Of a stretch of DNA of 61,744 nucleotides, positions 8,157 through 16,624 are shown piece by piece. The DNA lies in assembly GCF_000761245.1 (NCBI RefSeq), contig NZ_AWOR01000056.1, positions 1-61,744 of the forward strand, in the 5' to 3' direction. Under the pieces are notes generated by a model. That model was not told the DNA's origin, ran no database searches, and saw only the letters and a program-made list of their open reading frames with translations. How positions within the stretch are numbered: position 1 is the first letter of the stretch; each line of letters opens with the position of its first letter. A program made the translations under genes and the position numbers. The stretch comes from Comamonas testosteroni (GTDB lineage Bacteria > Pseudomonadota > Gammaproteobacteria > Burkholderiales > Burkholderiaceae_C).

Positions 8157-8250
8157 TGGACTGTGAATGGCTCAGATTGCTCCGAAGCTGTCGATCGGAG
8201 GTTCACTGCAGTTGTCTGCTTTTGGCCGAACTCAGTCGATCACGACCTTT
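8157..8250. repeat. Dispersed intergenic repeat B, diverged copy
   Basis: Blocks such as GTGAATGGCTCAGAT and GGCCGAACTCAGTCGATCA match the element at 19446-19594. It lies in the gene-free gap 8003-8355 between convergent genes. Confidence 0.5.
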
Positions 8251-8355
8251 AGTGCTGTCGAGGCACTTAATCGATTGAATACATAACCATTCAGAGTCAC
8301 CCTTGTGAATTTCCTGATGAGAGTCGCCCTAGCCGTCTGCGTGTCCACATCAGCC

Positions 8356-9264
8356 TTAGATGCTACGACCTACCCGTAGTGCGAGCTCACGCATCCACTG
8401 TAGCGCGGGGTCGGCATTGCGGTGTCGATGCCATTGCAGTGTCTGTACCAGCGTGGGTACCTCGAGAGGCGGCGGCCAGAGCCTGATCGGCAGTACTTTT
8501 TCCGCCTGTAGTGCCACCCGCCTATGCACCGTGGCGATGCGATCGGTTCCGACGACCATCTGAGGTAAAGCCGCCATGCTGGGCGCGGACACTTCGACCT
8601 TGCGATTGATGCCGAAGCGGTCGAGAAACCAGCCATCAAATGCCGCGCGTTGCTGGCCCGTGGCGTAGTTCGCGACGACATGCCCGCATTCGAGGTAGTC
8701 GTTGAAGGTGAGTTCCTCTTTGATATTGCTGTGACCCGACCAGGTCACGCACAAGTACTGCTCCTCGAACAGCGGTGCGCAAGGGTGGTCCACTGCTGCG
8801 AACTGCTCAGGAATGATCAGCAGATCGGCATCCCCTTGCTCGAGCTGCTCGGCAGGCTTGTCATTGAGCGAGCGCAGCTCCAGACCGATTCCCCGTGCCT
8901 GTTGGTAGAGGGCCTCGAGCAAGGGGGGAATGAATACTGCGGTCGTGAAGTCCGAGAGCAGCAGCACAAAGGTGCGCGTGGACTCCGCGGGGTCAAACAG
9001 CGGCGGAGTGGTGATCGTGCTGTCTATGCGCATCAGAACCTCGCGCACTGGCTCTATGAGCCCCAGCGCGCGCGGTGTGAGAACCATTTGTCGACCTTGC
9101 GAGGCAAGCAATTCATCACCAAAGAAATTTCGTAGTCTGGCCAGCGCATTGCTCATCGCAGGCTGGCTCAAATGCAGGCGTTCTCCCGCGCGGCTGATGT
9201 TGCGCTCTGCAAGCAGCGCATCCAGAGCAACGAGCAGATTCAGATCGAGTTTGTTGAAACGCAT
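8356..9264 (-). CDS. LysR-family regulator (NodD/PcaQ-like subgroup)
   Basis: A 302-residue LysR protein with N-terminal helix-turn-helix (NISRAGERLHLSQPAMSNALARLRNFFGD, residues about 22-50; shown in part) and a substrate-binding domain. The RFNKLDLNLLVALDALLAER start is typical of the NodD-like subgroup. It is transcribed away from the porin gene and the catabolic operon at 9458-14067, and an inverted repeat between the two is the likely binding site. By analogy it should activate the cluster when a pathway compound binds. Confidence 0.92.
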   Translation of the reverse strand: MRFNKLDLNLLVALDALLAERNISRAGERLHLSQPAMSNALARLRNFFGDELLASQGRQMVLTPRALGLIEPVREVLMRIDSTITTPPLFDPAESTRTFVLLLSDFTTAVFIPPLLEALYQQARGIGLELRSLNDKPAEQLEQGDADLLIIPEQFAAVDHPCAPLFEEQYLCVTWSGHSNIKEELTFNDYLECGHVVANYATGQQRAAFDGWFLDRFGINRKVEVSAPSMAALPQMVVGTDRIATVHRRVALQAEKVLPIRLWPPPLEVPTLVQTLQWHRHRNADPALQWMRELALRVGRSI

Positions 9265-9339
9265 GTCTTGAAGTTTGGGCTCAAGCGCAAGCCTGCGATT
9301 TCAGCAGCTCGCCACCCCGGGTTTGCAATGATATTCACC

Positions 9340-9371
9340 AAATGGATTCCTGGAATCTAAAGAATCCATTT
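9340..9371. promoter_or_regulatory. LysR-type operator between regulator and porin operon
   Basis: AAATGGATTC (9340-9349) and its exact reverse complement GAATCCATTT (9362-9371) flank 12 bases; a second palindrome GATTCC-T-GGAATC (9345-9357) overlaps the left arm. LysR regulators bind such dyads (T-N11-A) in divergent regions. The position, 75 bases upstream of the regulator and 87 before the porin, fits. Confidence 0.6.
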
Positions 9372-9457
9372 CAGGAATACAAGCGAAATACCCAGAATCC
9401 GCTCCGTCGCGCCTGTTCCAGACCGGGCGGCATACAAAAACATCAACGGAGACAAAC

Positions 9458-10642
9458 ATGCAAAACAGTGCTGAGCTGCACGACTTGACAACGCCCATGC
9501 GCAACCATGCCCCCGCAATCATGCTGACACTGGTCGCCACGCTTGCAGCTGCGGCCTTTTCCAACGTGTATGCGCAAAGTGTGCCAGGACCCAGTCTGCA
9601 TTTTTATGGCTTGATCGATGCAGCAGTTGGACGCTTCGAAGGTGCAGCAGCTGGAGTCAATGCGCGCGATCGCGGGACTGCAAAAGTGGACGGGGGCGTC
9701 ATGTCGACAAGCCACTGGGGTATTCGTGGCACCGAGGATTTGGGAAGCGGGCTTACCGCATCATTCGATTTGTCTGCCTTCGTACGCAACGATACGGGAG
9801 CTTTCGGACGCAACGACGCGATTCCAGCGCCGGTCAATGTTGCTGCCGATCCGATGTTCTCACGTGCTGCATGGATCGGTCTCGCGCATGCCACGTGGGG
9901 GCGCGTGCGCCTCGGTAACGTGACTTCGTTGATGTTCATCAACAGCGTGTCCTCCAATGCCTTTGGCGACTCCACCGTGATTAGCCCACTCAACCTCACC
10001 ACCATGATCGGCAGCCCAATGACTGGCGGCACTGGCTGGGCGAATTCACTGGTCTATGACAGCCCAGTATGGAGAGGCGTCAGCGTTTCTCTGGCCCACG
10101 GCTTCTCGGAGGGACAAGGCGGTAGCAACAATGCGCTCCGTGTGGCCTATACACAGGGCCCTGCAGCGGTTTCTCTTGCAATGCAAAGCGTCAAACGCGA
10201 CCCGCTCACGTTTGCAGATGGAACATCACCTAACAACACACGTACCTGGCAACTCGCCGCATCCTACGACTTCAACGCTGTCAAATTTTTTGCCCATCTT
10301 GGCGGCATACAGAATCGTGGCACAGCGATGCAACCGCTGGACATCTCCTATCGACTCTGGGAGCTGAGCGCTGCCATTCCCGTGGGTTCAGGCCAGTTGC
10401 TGGCCGGATGGGCTTCGCGCCGAACCGGCGACGCCGTGGTGCCAGTGCCCGCTACTGCTGCTGGTGGAAATCTCGTGCGCAAGGTACTGACCGTGGGCTA
10501 TGACCATCAGTTGTCCAAGCGCACCGACGCTTATCTGGTGCTGATGCGTGATCAGACGCGCACCCAAACGACAGGGGCTCCATCACAGGTACTCGAAGCA
10601 CTGGGAACGAGCGTCGCCTTGGGCGTGCGCCATCGGTTCTGA
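9458..10642 (+). CDS. Outer-membrane general porin (Burkholderia type)
   Basis: A 394-residue precursor with a signal peptide (hydrophobic IMLTLVATLAAAAF, cleavage after NVYA|QS) and the porin opening SLHFYGLIDAAVG, ending in aromatic F (GVRHRF), the beta-barrel sorting signal. It forms an outer-membrane channel for small solutes. The start at 9458 has GGAGA 5 bases upstream; ATG 9497 would give a more usual signal length and is the alternative. It heads a catabolic operon, so it may aid uptake of that substrate. Confidence 0.9.
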   Translation: MQNSAELHDLTTPMRNHAPAIMLTLVATLAAAAFSNVYAQSVPGPSLHFYGLIDAAVGRFEGAAAGVNARDRGTAKVDGGVMSTSHWGIRGTEDLGSGLTASFDLSAFVRNDTGAFGRNDAIPAPVNVAADPMFSRAAWIGLAHATWGRVRLGNVTSLMFINSVSSNAFGDSTVISPLNLTTMIGSPMTGGTGWANSLVYDSPVWRGVSVSLAHGFSEGQGGSNNALRVAYTQGPAAVSLAMQSVKRDPLTFADGTSPNNTRTWQLAASYDFNAVKFFAHLGGIQNRGTAMQPLDISYRLWELSAAIPVGSGQLLAGWASRRTGDAVVPVPATAAGGNLVRKVLTVGYDHQLSKRTDAYLVLMRDQTRTQTTGAPSQVLEALGTSVALGVRHRF

Positions 10643-10672
10643 CACGGCCACAGAAATACAAGGAGAAATGCA

Positions 10673-11686
10673 ATGAACAAAAAGTATCAACAAGCCGCAC
10701 CGTTGGGAATGAATCGGAGATCCTTGCTGGTGACATTGGCCGCGGCCACCGCAGGGCCTATTGCACTGGCACAGTCAGGGCGACATGTATCCATAATCGT
10801 TCCCCAGCCGGCTGGAAATCCCAGCGACGTTTTCGCACGCAAGCTTCAGGGTTCAATGCAGCGCGCATTGGGTCAGACCGTCATTGTCGAAAACCTTCCT
10901 GGTGCTGGCGGTGCGATTGGCGTACAGCGCATGCTTAATTTGCCTGCCGATGCAATGACCGCAGTCATGGTCTCGCAGACCGAGCCCATCCTCACACCTG
11001 CGACGCTGGCCAGCGTGCGTTACAAGCCAGAACAGATGCGGCCAGTGGGTCTGCTGGGCCGCACGAGCTATGTTCTGGCTGGTAGACCTGATCTTCCGGC
11101 AAAGAGTCTTGCTGAGCTGCTGTCGTTGGCACGCCAAGCGGATAAAGCGGGCAATCCGCTGAGATTCGGCCATATCGGCCAGGGGTCGATGATTCACCTG
11201 ATGGGCGCACAATGGGCGCGCATGTGCGGCGTTCAGCTGTCCCACATTCCCTACCGCGGTGTCCCGCCTGCAGTGCAGGACCTCGCAGGCTCTCAGATCG
11301 ATCTGTCGTTCGTGCCGCTGGGGGGCTTGGCCTTCGATCTGATAAAGACAGGCAAGTTACGCGCGTTCGGCAGCACGGCCGACCAGTCTCCCGCACTACT
11401 GCCAAAGGTAGCGCCGCTCAAGAATCAAGCCCCTGAACTGCGCACATTTGTACATACCGCGTGGGGTGCACTGCTGGTGCCGCGCGGGGTTCCTGACGCC
11501 GCGATCAAGCGCCTGCATGCAGCCTTCGACGCCGCGATGAGCGACGCTGACGTCCAGGATTTCTTACGCAGCCAAGGTACCGACCCACAAGCACCCATGA
11601 GCTTGGAAGCGCTCGACAAGTTCTATCAATCCGAGATCCAGATCCATCAGGCGCTGTCGCGCGCCGTGGGCGTGGTGCCCGAATAA
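10673..11686 (+). CDS. Bug-family (TctC) periplasmic solute receptor
   Basis: A 337-residue Bug receptor with a twin-arginine-like or Sec leader (MNRRSLLVTLAAATAGPIALAQ) and family signatures IIVPQPAGNPSDVFARKL, VENLPGAGGAIGVQRM and HIPYRGVPPAVQDL. Bug proteins bind carboxylates or aromatic acids in the periplasm. No TctA/TctB membrane genes are near, as is common for orphan Bug genes, so it may use a distant transporter or act in sensing. Between the porin and the cyclase gene, suggesting it binds the pathway substrate. Confidence 0.92.
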   Translation: MNKKYQQAAPLGMNRRSLLVTLAAATAGPIALAQSGRHVSIIVPQPAGNPSDVFARKLQGSMQRALGQTVIVENLPGAGGAIGVQRMLNLPADAMTAVMVSQTEPILTPATLASVRYKPEQMRPVGLLGRTSYVLAGRPDLPAKSLAELLSLARQADKAGNPLRFGHIGQGSMIHLMGAQWARMCGVQLSHIPYRGVPPAVQDLAGSQIDLSFVPLGGLAFDLIKTGKLRAFGSTADQSPALLPKVAPLKNQAPELRTFVHTAWGALLVPRGVPDAAIKRLHAAFDAAMSDADVQDFLRSQGTDPQAPMSLEALDKFYQSEIQIHQALSRAVGVVPE

Positions 11687-11696
11687 AGGTATCCAT

Positions 11697-12509
11697 ATGA
11701 AAAAGCCACACCGCCGCTTTGTCGATCTCTCCATTTACTTGGAAAACGACGTTCTATCTGACCCGCCGCCACTAGCACCCAGGATCACCTACCAGAAGCA
11801 TCAAGATACGCTGGCAGAGTTCATCGCGATGATTCCGGGTACGACGCCTGAGGACTATCCCGATGGCGAAGCAGCTGCTGCCGAGTGGGTCACGTTGACC
11901 ACGCACAACGGCACCCACCTGGATGCCCCCTGGCACTTCCATTCAACCCAGGACGCCAAGCTGGGCGGTTCTCGGCCATCGATCACGATCGACGAAGTGC
12001 CACTTGAGTGGTGTTTTCAGCCAGGCGTGAAGCTTGACTTTCGCTACTTTCCCGATGGCTATGTCGCGACCGCAGCGGACGTGGAAGCCGAACTCAAGCG
12101 CATTGGCCATGAGATTCAGCCGCTGGATATCGTAGTCGTCAACACACGTGCCGGAAGCCGCTACGGCAATGCGGACTACCTGGGCGCCGGTTGCGGCATG
12201 GGCTATGAAGCGACGATGTACCTGCTCGAGCGCGGCGTGCGCCTTACGGGTACGGACGCCTGGAGCTGGGATGCGCCTTTTTCATACACCGCTGCCAAGG
12301 TGGCGGAGACTGGCAACAAGGCCCTGATCTGGGAGGGTCACAAGGCCGGACGCGACATCGGCTACTGCCACCTCGAGAAGCTGCACAACCTTGAAGTGCT
12401 ACCACCCACGGGCTTTCTCATCAGCTGCTTTCCGCACAAGATCCGTGGCGCATCCGCAGGCTGGACGCGTGCGGTCGCCATTTTTGAAGATGAAAACATC
12501 GCGCCATGA
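11697..12509 (+). CDS. Cyclase-family metal-dependent hydrolase (KynB-like fold)
   Basis: A 270-residue cyclase-family protein with the metal-binding motif HNGTHLDAPWHF at about residues 65-76 and a GTDAWSWD segment. The family includes kynurenine formamidase and isatin hydrolase, which open amide or lactam rings with a bound divalent metal. The stop overlaps the cupin start (ATGA). In this operon it probably hydrolyses a ring or ester intermediate; the actual substrate is not evident. Confidence 0.85.
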   Translation: MKKPHRRFVDLSIYLENDVLSDPPPLAPRITYQKHQDTLAEFIAMIPGTTPEDYPDGEAAAAEWVTLTTHNGTHLDAPWHFHSTQDAKLGGSRPSITIDEVPLEWCFQPGVKLDFRYFPDGYVATAADVEAELKRIGHEIQPLDIVVVNTRAGSRYGNADYLGAGCGMGYEATMYLLERGVRLTGTDAWSWDAPFSYTAAKVAETGNKALIWEGHKAGRDIGYCHLEKLHNLEVLPPTGFLISCFPHKIRGASAGWTRAVAIFEDENIAP

Positions 12510-13090
12510 GCTTGCCGTCCATCGAACGCATTGTCACTGGCCACGACGACCAGGGTCGCGCCATCATCACATCGCACGGCCCACTGCCCACAACAGTCGA
12601 GATCGCAGCCATTCCTGGGACGGTATTCCACGAAGTCTGGGCCACCCATGCCACGCCAGCGCCGGTAGATAACGGCACCGACCCGACACTTGCCGCGCTG
12701 ATGCTGCCGCCACCTCAGAACGGCACACGTATCCGCTTCGTCGACATTCCGCCCGATACCGCAGAGCTCCTCGCGCAAGACAGAAGCGAGATGCGGGACG
12801 CCTTCACCCAGATCGGCGATGCAGCCGCATCGACCGTGCGGGCGGATTCGCCGCACCCTTTGATGCACCGCACTCAGTCGGTTGACTATGGCGTCGTCAT
12901 CGAAGGCGAACTGACCCTGGTACTCGACAGCGGAGCGGAGGTGCTACTGCGCGCGGGCAGTGTTGTTGTGCAGCGCGGCACCAACCACGCCTGGGCTAAC
13001 CGTTCTAGCCGGCCCTGCCGCATGTTGTTCATTTTGGTCGATGGAGTCTATTCGCCGGGCATTGCGATGGCATTGGAGAAGTCAGTATGA
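12506..13090 (+). CDS. Cupin-domain protein
   Basis: A 194-residue protein with a C-terminal cupin barrel (GVVIEGELTLVLDSG...VLLRAGSVVVQRGTNHAW, motifs 1 and 2, shown in part). The metal-binding histidines of motif 1 are weak (DYGVVIEGE has E but no HxH), while motif 2 keeps its H. It overlaps the genes on both sides by 4 bases, so the three enzymes are translated together. It could be a dioxygenase, isomerase or binding protein; not resolvable by eye. Confidence 0.82.
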   Translation: MSLPSIERIVTGHDDQGRAIITSHGPLPTTVEIAAIPGTVFHEVWATHATPAPVDNGTDPTLAALMLPPPQNGTRIRFVDIPPDTAELLAQDRSEMRDAFTQIGDAAASTVRADSPHPLMHRTQSVDYGVVIEGELTLVLDSGAEVLLRAGSVVVQRGTNHAWANRSSRPCRMLFILVDGVYSPGIAMALEKSV

Positions 13091-14067
13091 AATTTGCCAC
13101 TTTGAGAAACGGTACTTTTGACGGTGAGCTGGTTTTGGTCTCGCGCGATGGTCTACACGCGCTGCCCGTGCAAAGCATTGCCACAAGCCTACTGGACGCT
13201 GTGCAACGCTGGGATACGGTACGAGCCCCCTTAGAGGCACTATATATGGCGCTGAATGCGGGCGACGCCTCGGATGCGATCGCCTTTGACCCGCATGTCT
13301 GTGCAGCGCCGCTACCACGCAGTCCGCAGTGGCTGGATGCTTCAGCATTCCTTAACCACGGCCGGCTGATGGAGGCTGCCTTCAACACCCCCCCTATTCC
13401 GCACTTTGACACCGTTCCAGTCATGTACCAGGGAGCCAGCGACGACTTCCTCGGCCCGCACGAGGATGTGCCACTGCCCTGCGAAGCCGACGGCATCGAT
13501 TTCGAGGGTGAGTTCGGCGTAGTTGTCGGTCCTGTGGCCATGGGTGCAACACCCGAACAGGCGCAGGCCGCTGTGCTATTGGTTGTGCAGATCAATGACT
13601 GGAGCCTTCGCGCACGTGGTCCACATGAGATGCAGACTGGCTTTGGATTTCTCCAAGCTAAACCTTCATCATCTTTTGCGCCCATCGCAGTGACTCCCGA
13701 CGAACTGGGCAACGCGTGGCTCGATGGCCGAGTGCATATGAGCCTACATGTGCAGTGGAACGGCGAGCGTTTCGGCGAACCGCATGGCAGAGAGATGAAC
13801 TACTCCTTCGGCCAGCTCATTGCGCATGCAGCTCGCACTCGCAAGCTTACTGCGGGTAGCATCGTCGGCTCGGGGACCATCTCAAATCAATCCCGTACCG
13901 TCGGTTCAGCCTGCATTGCCGAGCGGCGCGTGATCGAAAAGATAGACCATGGCACCATCCGAACCTCCTTCATGCGTTTCGGTGACCGGGTAAGCATGCA
14001 AGCCAGATACGACGACGGGCGAGACGGTCCATTTGGCGTGATTCAACAGCGTGTGACGCAAGCCTAG
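13087..14067 (+). CDS. Fumarylacetoacetate hydrolase family protein
   Basis: A 326-residue FAH-family enzyme with the acidic metal-binding segment IDFEGEFGVVVGPVAMG and the following INDWSLRARGPHEM, then LTAGSIVGSGTISN. Close relatives hydrolyse C-C bonds in acylpyruvates such as fumarylacetoacetate, releasing organic acids for central metabolism. As the last gene of the operon it probably performs the final cleavage of a ring-opened aromatic compound. Confidence 0.9.
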   Translation: MKFATLRNGTFDGELVLVSRDGLHALPVQSIATSLLDAVQRWDTVRAPLEALYMALNAGDASDAIAFDPHVCAAPLPRSPQWLDASAFLNHGRLMEAAFNTPPIPHFDTVPVMYQGASDDFLGPHEDVPLPCEADGIDFEGEFGVVVGPVAMGATPEQAQAAVLLVVQINDWSLRARGPHEMQTGFGFLQAKPSSSFAPIAVTPDELGNAWLDGRVHMSLHVQWNGERFGEPHGREMNYSFGQLIAHAARTRKLTAGSIVGSGTISNQSRTVGSACIAERRVIEKIDHGTIRTSFMRFGDRVSMQARYDDGRDGPFGVIQQRVTQA

Positions 14068-14160
14068 TCACATCCCCGCAGGCTTTAGCTTGGAGATCAA
14101 CAGCGTGCGGATGCTGTCGAAGTAGGCGCGCAGCAGTTCGGGGGCGTTGGGCAGGGTCAT
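14068..14160 (-). pseudogene. Start of a truncated small gene after the SDR remnant
   Basis: A 30-residue frame (MTLPNAPELLRAYFDSIRTL...) begins 32 bases after the SDR stop, with an AGGAGCCTGAG ribosome site. It looks like the first helix of an NTF2/SnoaL-like protein, a common partner of SDR genes, cut off where the FAH operon DNA begins. Family call is tentative. Confidence 0.45.
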
Positions 14161-14191
14161 CTCAGGCTCCTTTCGAGGGCAGCACTCAGAC

Positions 14192-14795
14192 CTAGGCCTT
14201 GCCGCCATCGGCGAACAGCTCGATGCGGTTAACGAAGGCCGAGTCGTCTGTGGCGAAGAAGACAGCGGCCTTGGCATGTCTTCCGGCTGGCCCATGTGGC
14301 CCTGCGGCACCTGGGTGGTGAGGTAATCGAGCAGGCCCTGCTGCTGCGCGACATTCGGAGCAGCCAGTTCCACCAGGCCCAGGTGTGCATGGCGCCGGGT
14401 GACAGCGTTTTGACGCGAATGGCTCGGCCCTTGAGACCCAAGACCCAGCTTCGGGTCAACTTGCGCACGGCCGCCTTGGTCGCACTATAGATGCTGAAAT
14501 TCACGGTGCCGAGCACGCTGGTGGTCGACCCAGCAAGGATGACCGATGCGCCGACCGTTGTCTTGTCGAGCAGCCGCAGCGCCTTCTGCACGGTGAACAC
14601 CACGCCCCAGACATTGCGATCGAGGGTTTCGTCGCAATGCGCCTGGGTGATGCTGCCCAGCGGGAGCAAGGTACCGCCGCTGACGTTGGCATACAGGCCA
14701 TCAAGGCGGGCCAGCTGACCGATGGCGGCCACGGCTGTGTCGAGCTCAGCTTGGCGGCAGCCGGTAAGCTTCTTGCTGATCGACGATCGTTGCAT
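14192..14795 (-). pseudogene. Short-chain dehydrogenase/reductase, truncated and frameshifted
   Basis: SDR features are spread over three frames: GLYANVSGGTLLPLG, the YSATKAAVRKLTRSW active-site region (Tyr-x3-Lys), ELAAPNVAQQQGLL and finally TDDSAFVNRIELFADGGKA before a stop at 14192. Frame changes lie near 14375 and 14270. The N-terminal TGGxxGIG cofactor motif is absent. The gene is dead; it marks a rearrangement between the FAH operon and the MarR/Rieske cluster. Confidence 0.8.
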
Positions 14796-14867
14796 AACGA
14801 CCCATGGCGGCTCCTAATGGAGCCTTTTCTTGAATCAGGTCAAGCCATCTGTTGGACCTATGTATAA

Positions 14868-15329
14868 CTAAGGTCGGTACGCGTTGACGTGATCAACCTG
14901 CTTGTGGAGACGGTTGAGCATATCGATCAGCAACTCCACTTCTTCGGGAGTCAGTGTTTGCAGAAGGCGACGCTCTCTTTCTTTTGCCACATCGAAGATC
15001 TGATCATGCAAATGTTGGCCCTCTGTGGTGAGACTGAGGGTGTATCGCCTCGCATCTACCGCATCAACTTGCGCCTGCACATAGCCTGCGTTTTGCAGCA
15101 CTTGAACAGATTTGCTCACAGCACTTTTATCCAACCCAACTACCTGGCAAATCCGCTGCGCAGGAATATGGTTTTCCACCGCCAGCATGGACAAGACGCG
15201 CCACTCGACGATGCCCACATCGAAGTGCTCTCGATATACCTGAGATGCCCCGGAAGACAGCTTGTTCGCGATGAAAGCTAGCAAGGCTGGAGCGTAGCGC
15301 TCAAGGTCAAGTTTCTTTTTTTTCTTCAT
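14868..15329 (-). CDS. MarR-family regulator of the Rieske oxygenase cluster
   Basis: A 153-residue MarR protein starting MKKKKKLDLERYAP, with winged helix at about residues 50-105 (RICQVVGLDKSAVSKSVQVLQ, then VDARRYTLSLT in the wing). ATG 15329 is preferred over the upstream 15344 because the poly-lysine start resembles family members. It is divergent from the reductase/oxygenase genes, and two copies of a 16-bp palindrome lie between them. It probably represses them until an aromatic acid binds. Confidence 0.9.
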   Translation of the reverse strand: MKKKKKLDLERYAPALLAFIANKLSSGASQVYREHFDVGIVEWRVLSMLAVENHIPAQRICQVVGLDKSAVSKSVQVLQNAGYVQAQVDAVDARRYTLSLTTEGQHLHDQIFDVAKERERRLLQTLTPEEVELLIDMLNRLHKQVDHVNAYRP

Positions 15330-15359
15330 GCACTGTAGGCCCAACTTAGGGTAAATATT

Positions 15360-15375
15360 GGTTGATATCTCAACC
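15360..15375. promoter_or_regulatory. MarR operator palindrome, copy 1
   Basis: GGTTGA-TATC-TCAACC is a perfect 6-4-6 palindrome, 31 bases upstream of the marR start. The same sequence recurs at 15426-15441. Length and symmetry match MarR sites; position suits autorepression. Confidence 0.7.
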
Positions 15376-15425
15376 GATTTTCATACACTGACGTATCTCT
15401 GATTGCACTATAGCTGCGTTTTATT

Positions 15426-15441
15426 AGTTGATATCTCAACC
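15426..15441. promoter_or_regulatory. MarR operator palindrome, copy 2
   Basis: AGTTGATATCTCAACC repeats the palindrome at 15360 with one changed base at the left edge. Centre-to-centre distance is 66 bases. It lies just after a CTATAG sequence (15408-15413), a possible -10 element for the plus-strand operon, where a bound repressor would block transcription. Confidence 0.65.
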
Positions 15442-15634
15442 AAAGTTACGCGACTAATCAGTCAACTGTGAACAGGATCATGAACATGAGCCATCAATCG
15501 AGCAGCCGCTGAGCGCCGCGTATCGGATCCATCTGCCTGGTAGCGACAGCTATGTACAGGCAATCCACTTACAGCCAAGGTCCATGACGCTCAGTGTCAG
15601 GGAGAGGCTTTGGCTTTTCAATAGAGAGTCCCTC

Positions 15635-16585
15635 ATGCTAGAGCTTGTTGTTCAACGTCGAGTGCAGGAGGCTGAAGACATCATCAGCCTTGACTTCATC
15701 TCTGCGCAAGGAATGGTTCTTCCTGCATTTGCACCTGGAGCCCACATTGATCTTCATTTGTCGAATGGTCTAATCCGGCAGTATTCCTTGTGCCATCCAA
15801 GCGAATCCCAGTCTTCGGGCAAGTACACGATCGCAGTTCAGCGCGAGAAAGAGTCACGTGGTGGCTCGATCTCCGTACACGAGCAACTCACGGTTGGCTC
15901 TAGAGTTCAAGCCAGCGAACCCAGAAATCTGTTTGAGCTGGTGCCTGCTGCGAGAAAGCATCTGCTTCTCGCAGGAGGGATCGGGATTACGCCGCTGATC
16001 TGCATGGCGCAAGCACTCGCCCTCAAGCAACATGACTTTGAGCTTCACTACTTCTGTCGGTCTCAGGCCCGTGCGGCCTTTGGTGATCTGCTGAGATCGG
16101 AGTCCTTGGCACGGTCAGTGCATTTGCACCTTGATGGCAATGCTGACGTCCATCTTGCAGAAATATTGAAAAGGCCAGATTCAGACACTCACATCTACGT
16201 GTGTGGTCCAAGTGGCTTTATGGACTGTGTGCTTGCTACTGCCTCGGAGCGTGATTGGCCATCTAGCAATGTTCACAAGGAGTTCTTTGCCGTTGACTCA
16301 TCGCCGCAGGAAGGCGATCAGTTGTTTGAAGTGCAGATCGCCAGCACTGGACGCCGATATGAGATACCTGTCGGTGCATCGGTATTCGAAGTACTTGATC
16401 AAGCTGGTCTGGATATCCCCGTGTCTTGTGAGCAAGGCATATGCGGAACCTGTGTGACTCAGGTACTCGATGGCATTCCTGATCACCGCGACCAGTATCT
16501 GACGGATGCAGAAAAGGCCATGAACAAGTGCTTCACGCCTTGCTGCTCCCGAGCCCACAGCAAGCTGCTGGTGCTCGATCTTTGA
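15635..16585 (+). CDS. Oxygenase reductase, phthalate-dioxygenase-reductase/VanB type
   Basis: A 316-residue reductase with FMN domain (IRQYSLCHPSES, residues about 46-57), NAD domain (LLLAGGIGITPLICMAQAL, then YVCGPSGFMD) and a C-terminal plant-type 2Fe-2S cluster (CEQGICGTCVTQVLDG, plus a last Cys). It passes electrons from NADH to the Rieske oxygenase encoded 39 bases downstream. Start 15635 (MLELVVQRRV) matches VanB-like proteins; the longer frame from 15584 is possible. Regulated presumably by the divergent MarR. Confidence 0.9.
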   Translation: MLELVVQRRVQEAEDIISLDFISAQGMVLPAFAPGAHIDLHLSNGLIRQYSLCHPSESQSSGKYTIAVQREKESRGGSISVHEQLTVGSRVQASEPRNLFELVPAARKHLLLAGGIGITPLICMAQALALKQHDFELHYFCRSQARAAFGDLLRSESLARSVHLHLDGNADVHLAEILKRPDSDTHIYVCGPSGFMDCVLATASERDWPSSNVHKEFFAVDSSPQEGDQLFEVQIASTGRRYEIPVGASVFEVLDQAGLDIPVSCEQGICGTCVTQVLDGIPDHRDQYLTDAEKAMNKCFTPCCSRAHSKLLVLDL

Positions 16586-16624
16586 TTCCCGCTGCCCCAC
16601 CACGATTTTCCAAGGAGACCAACG

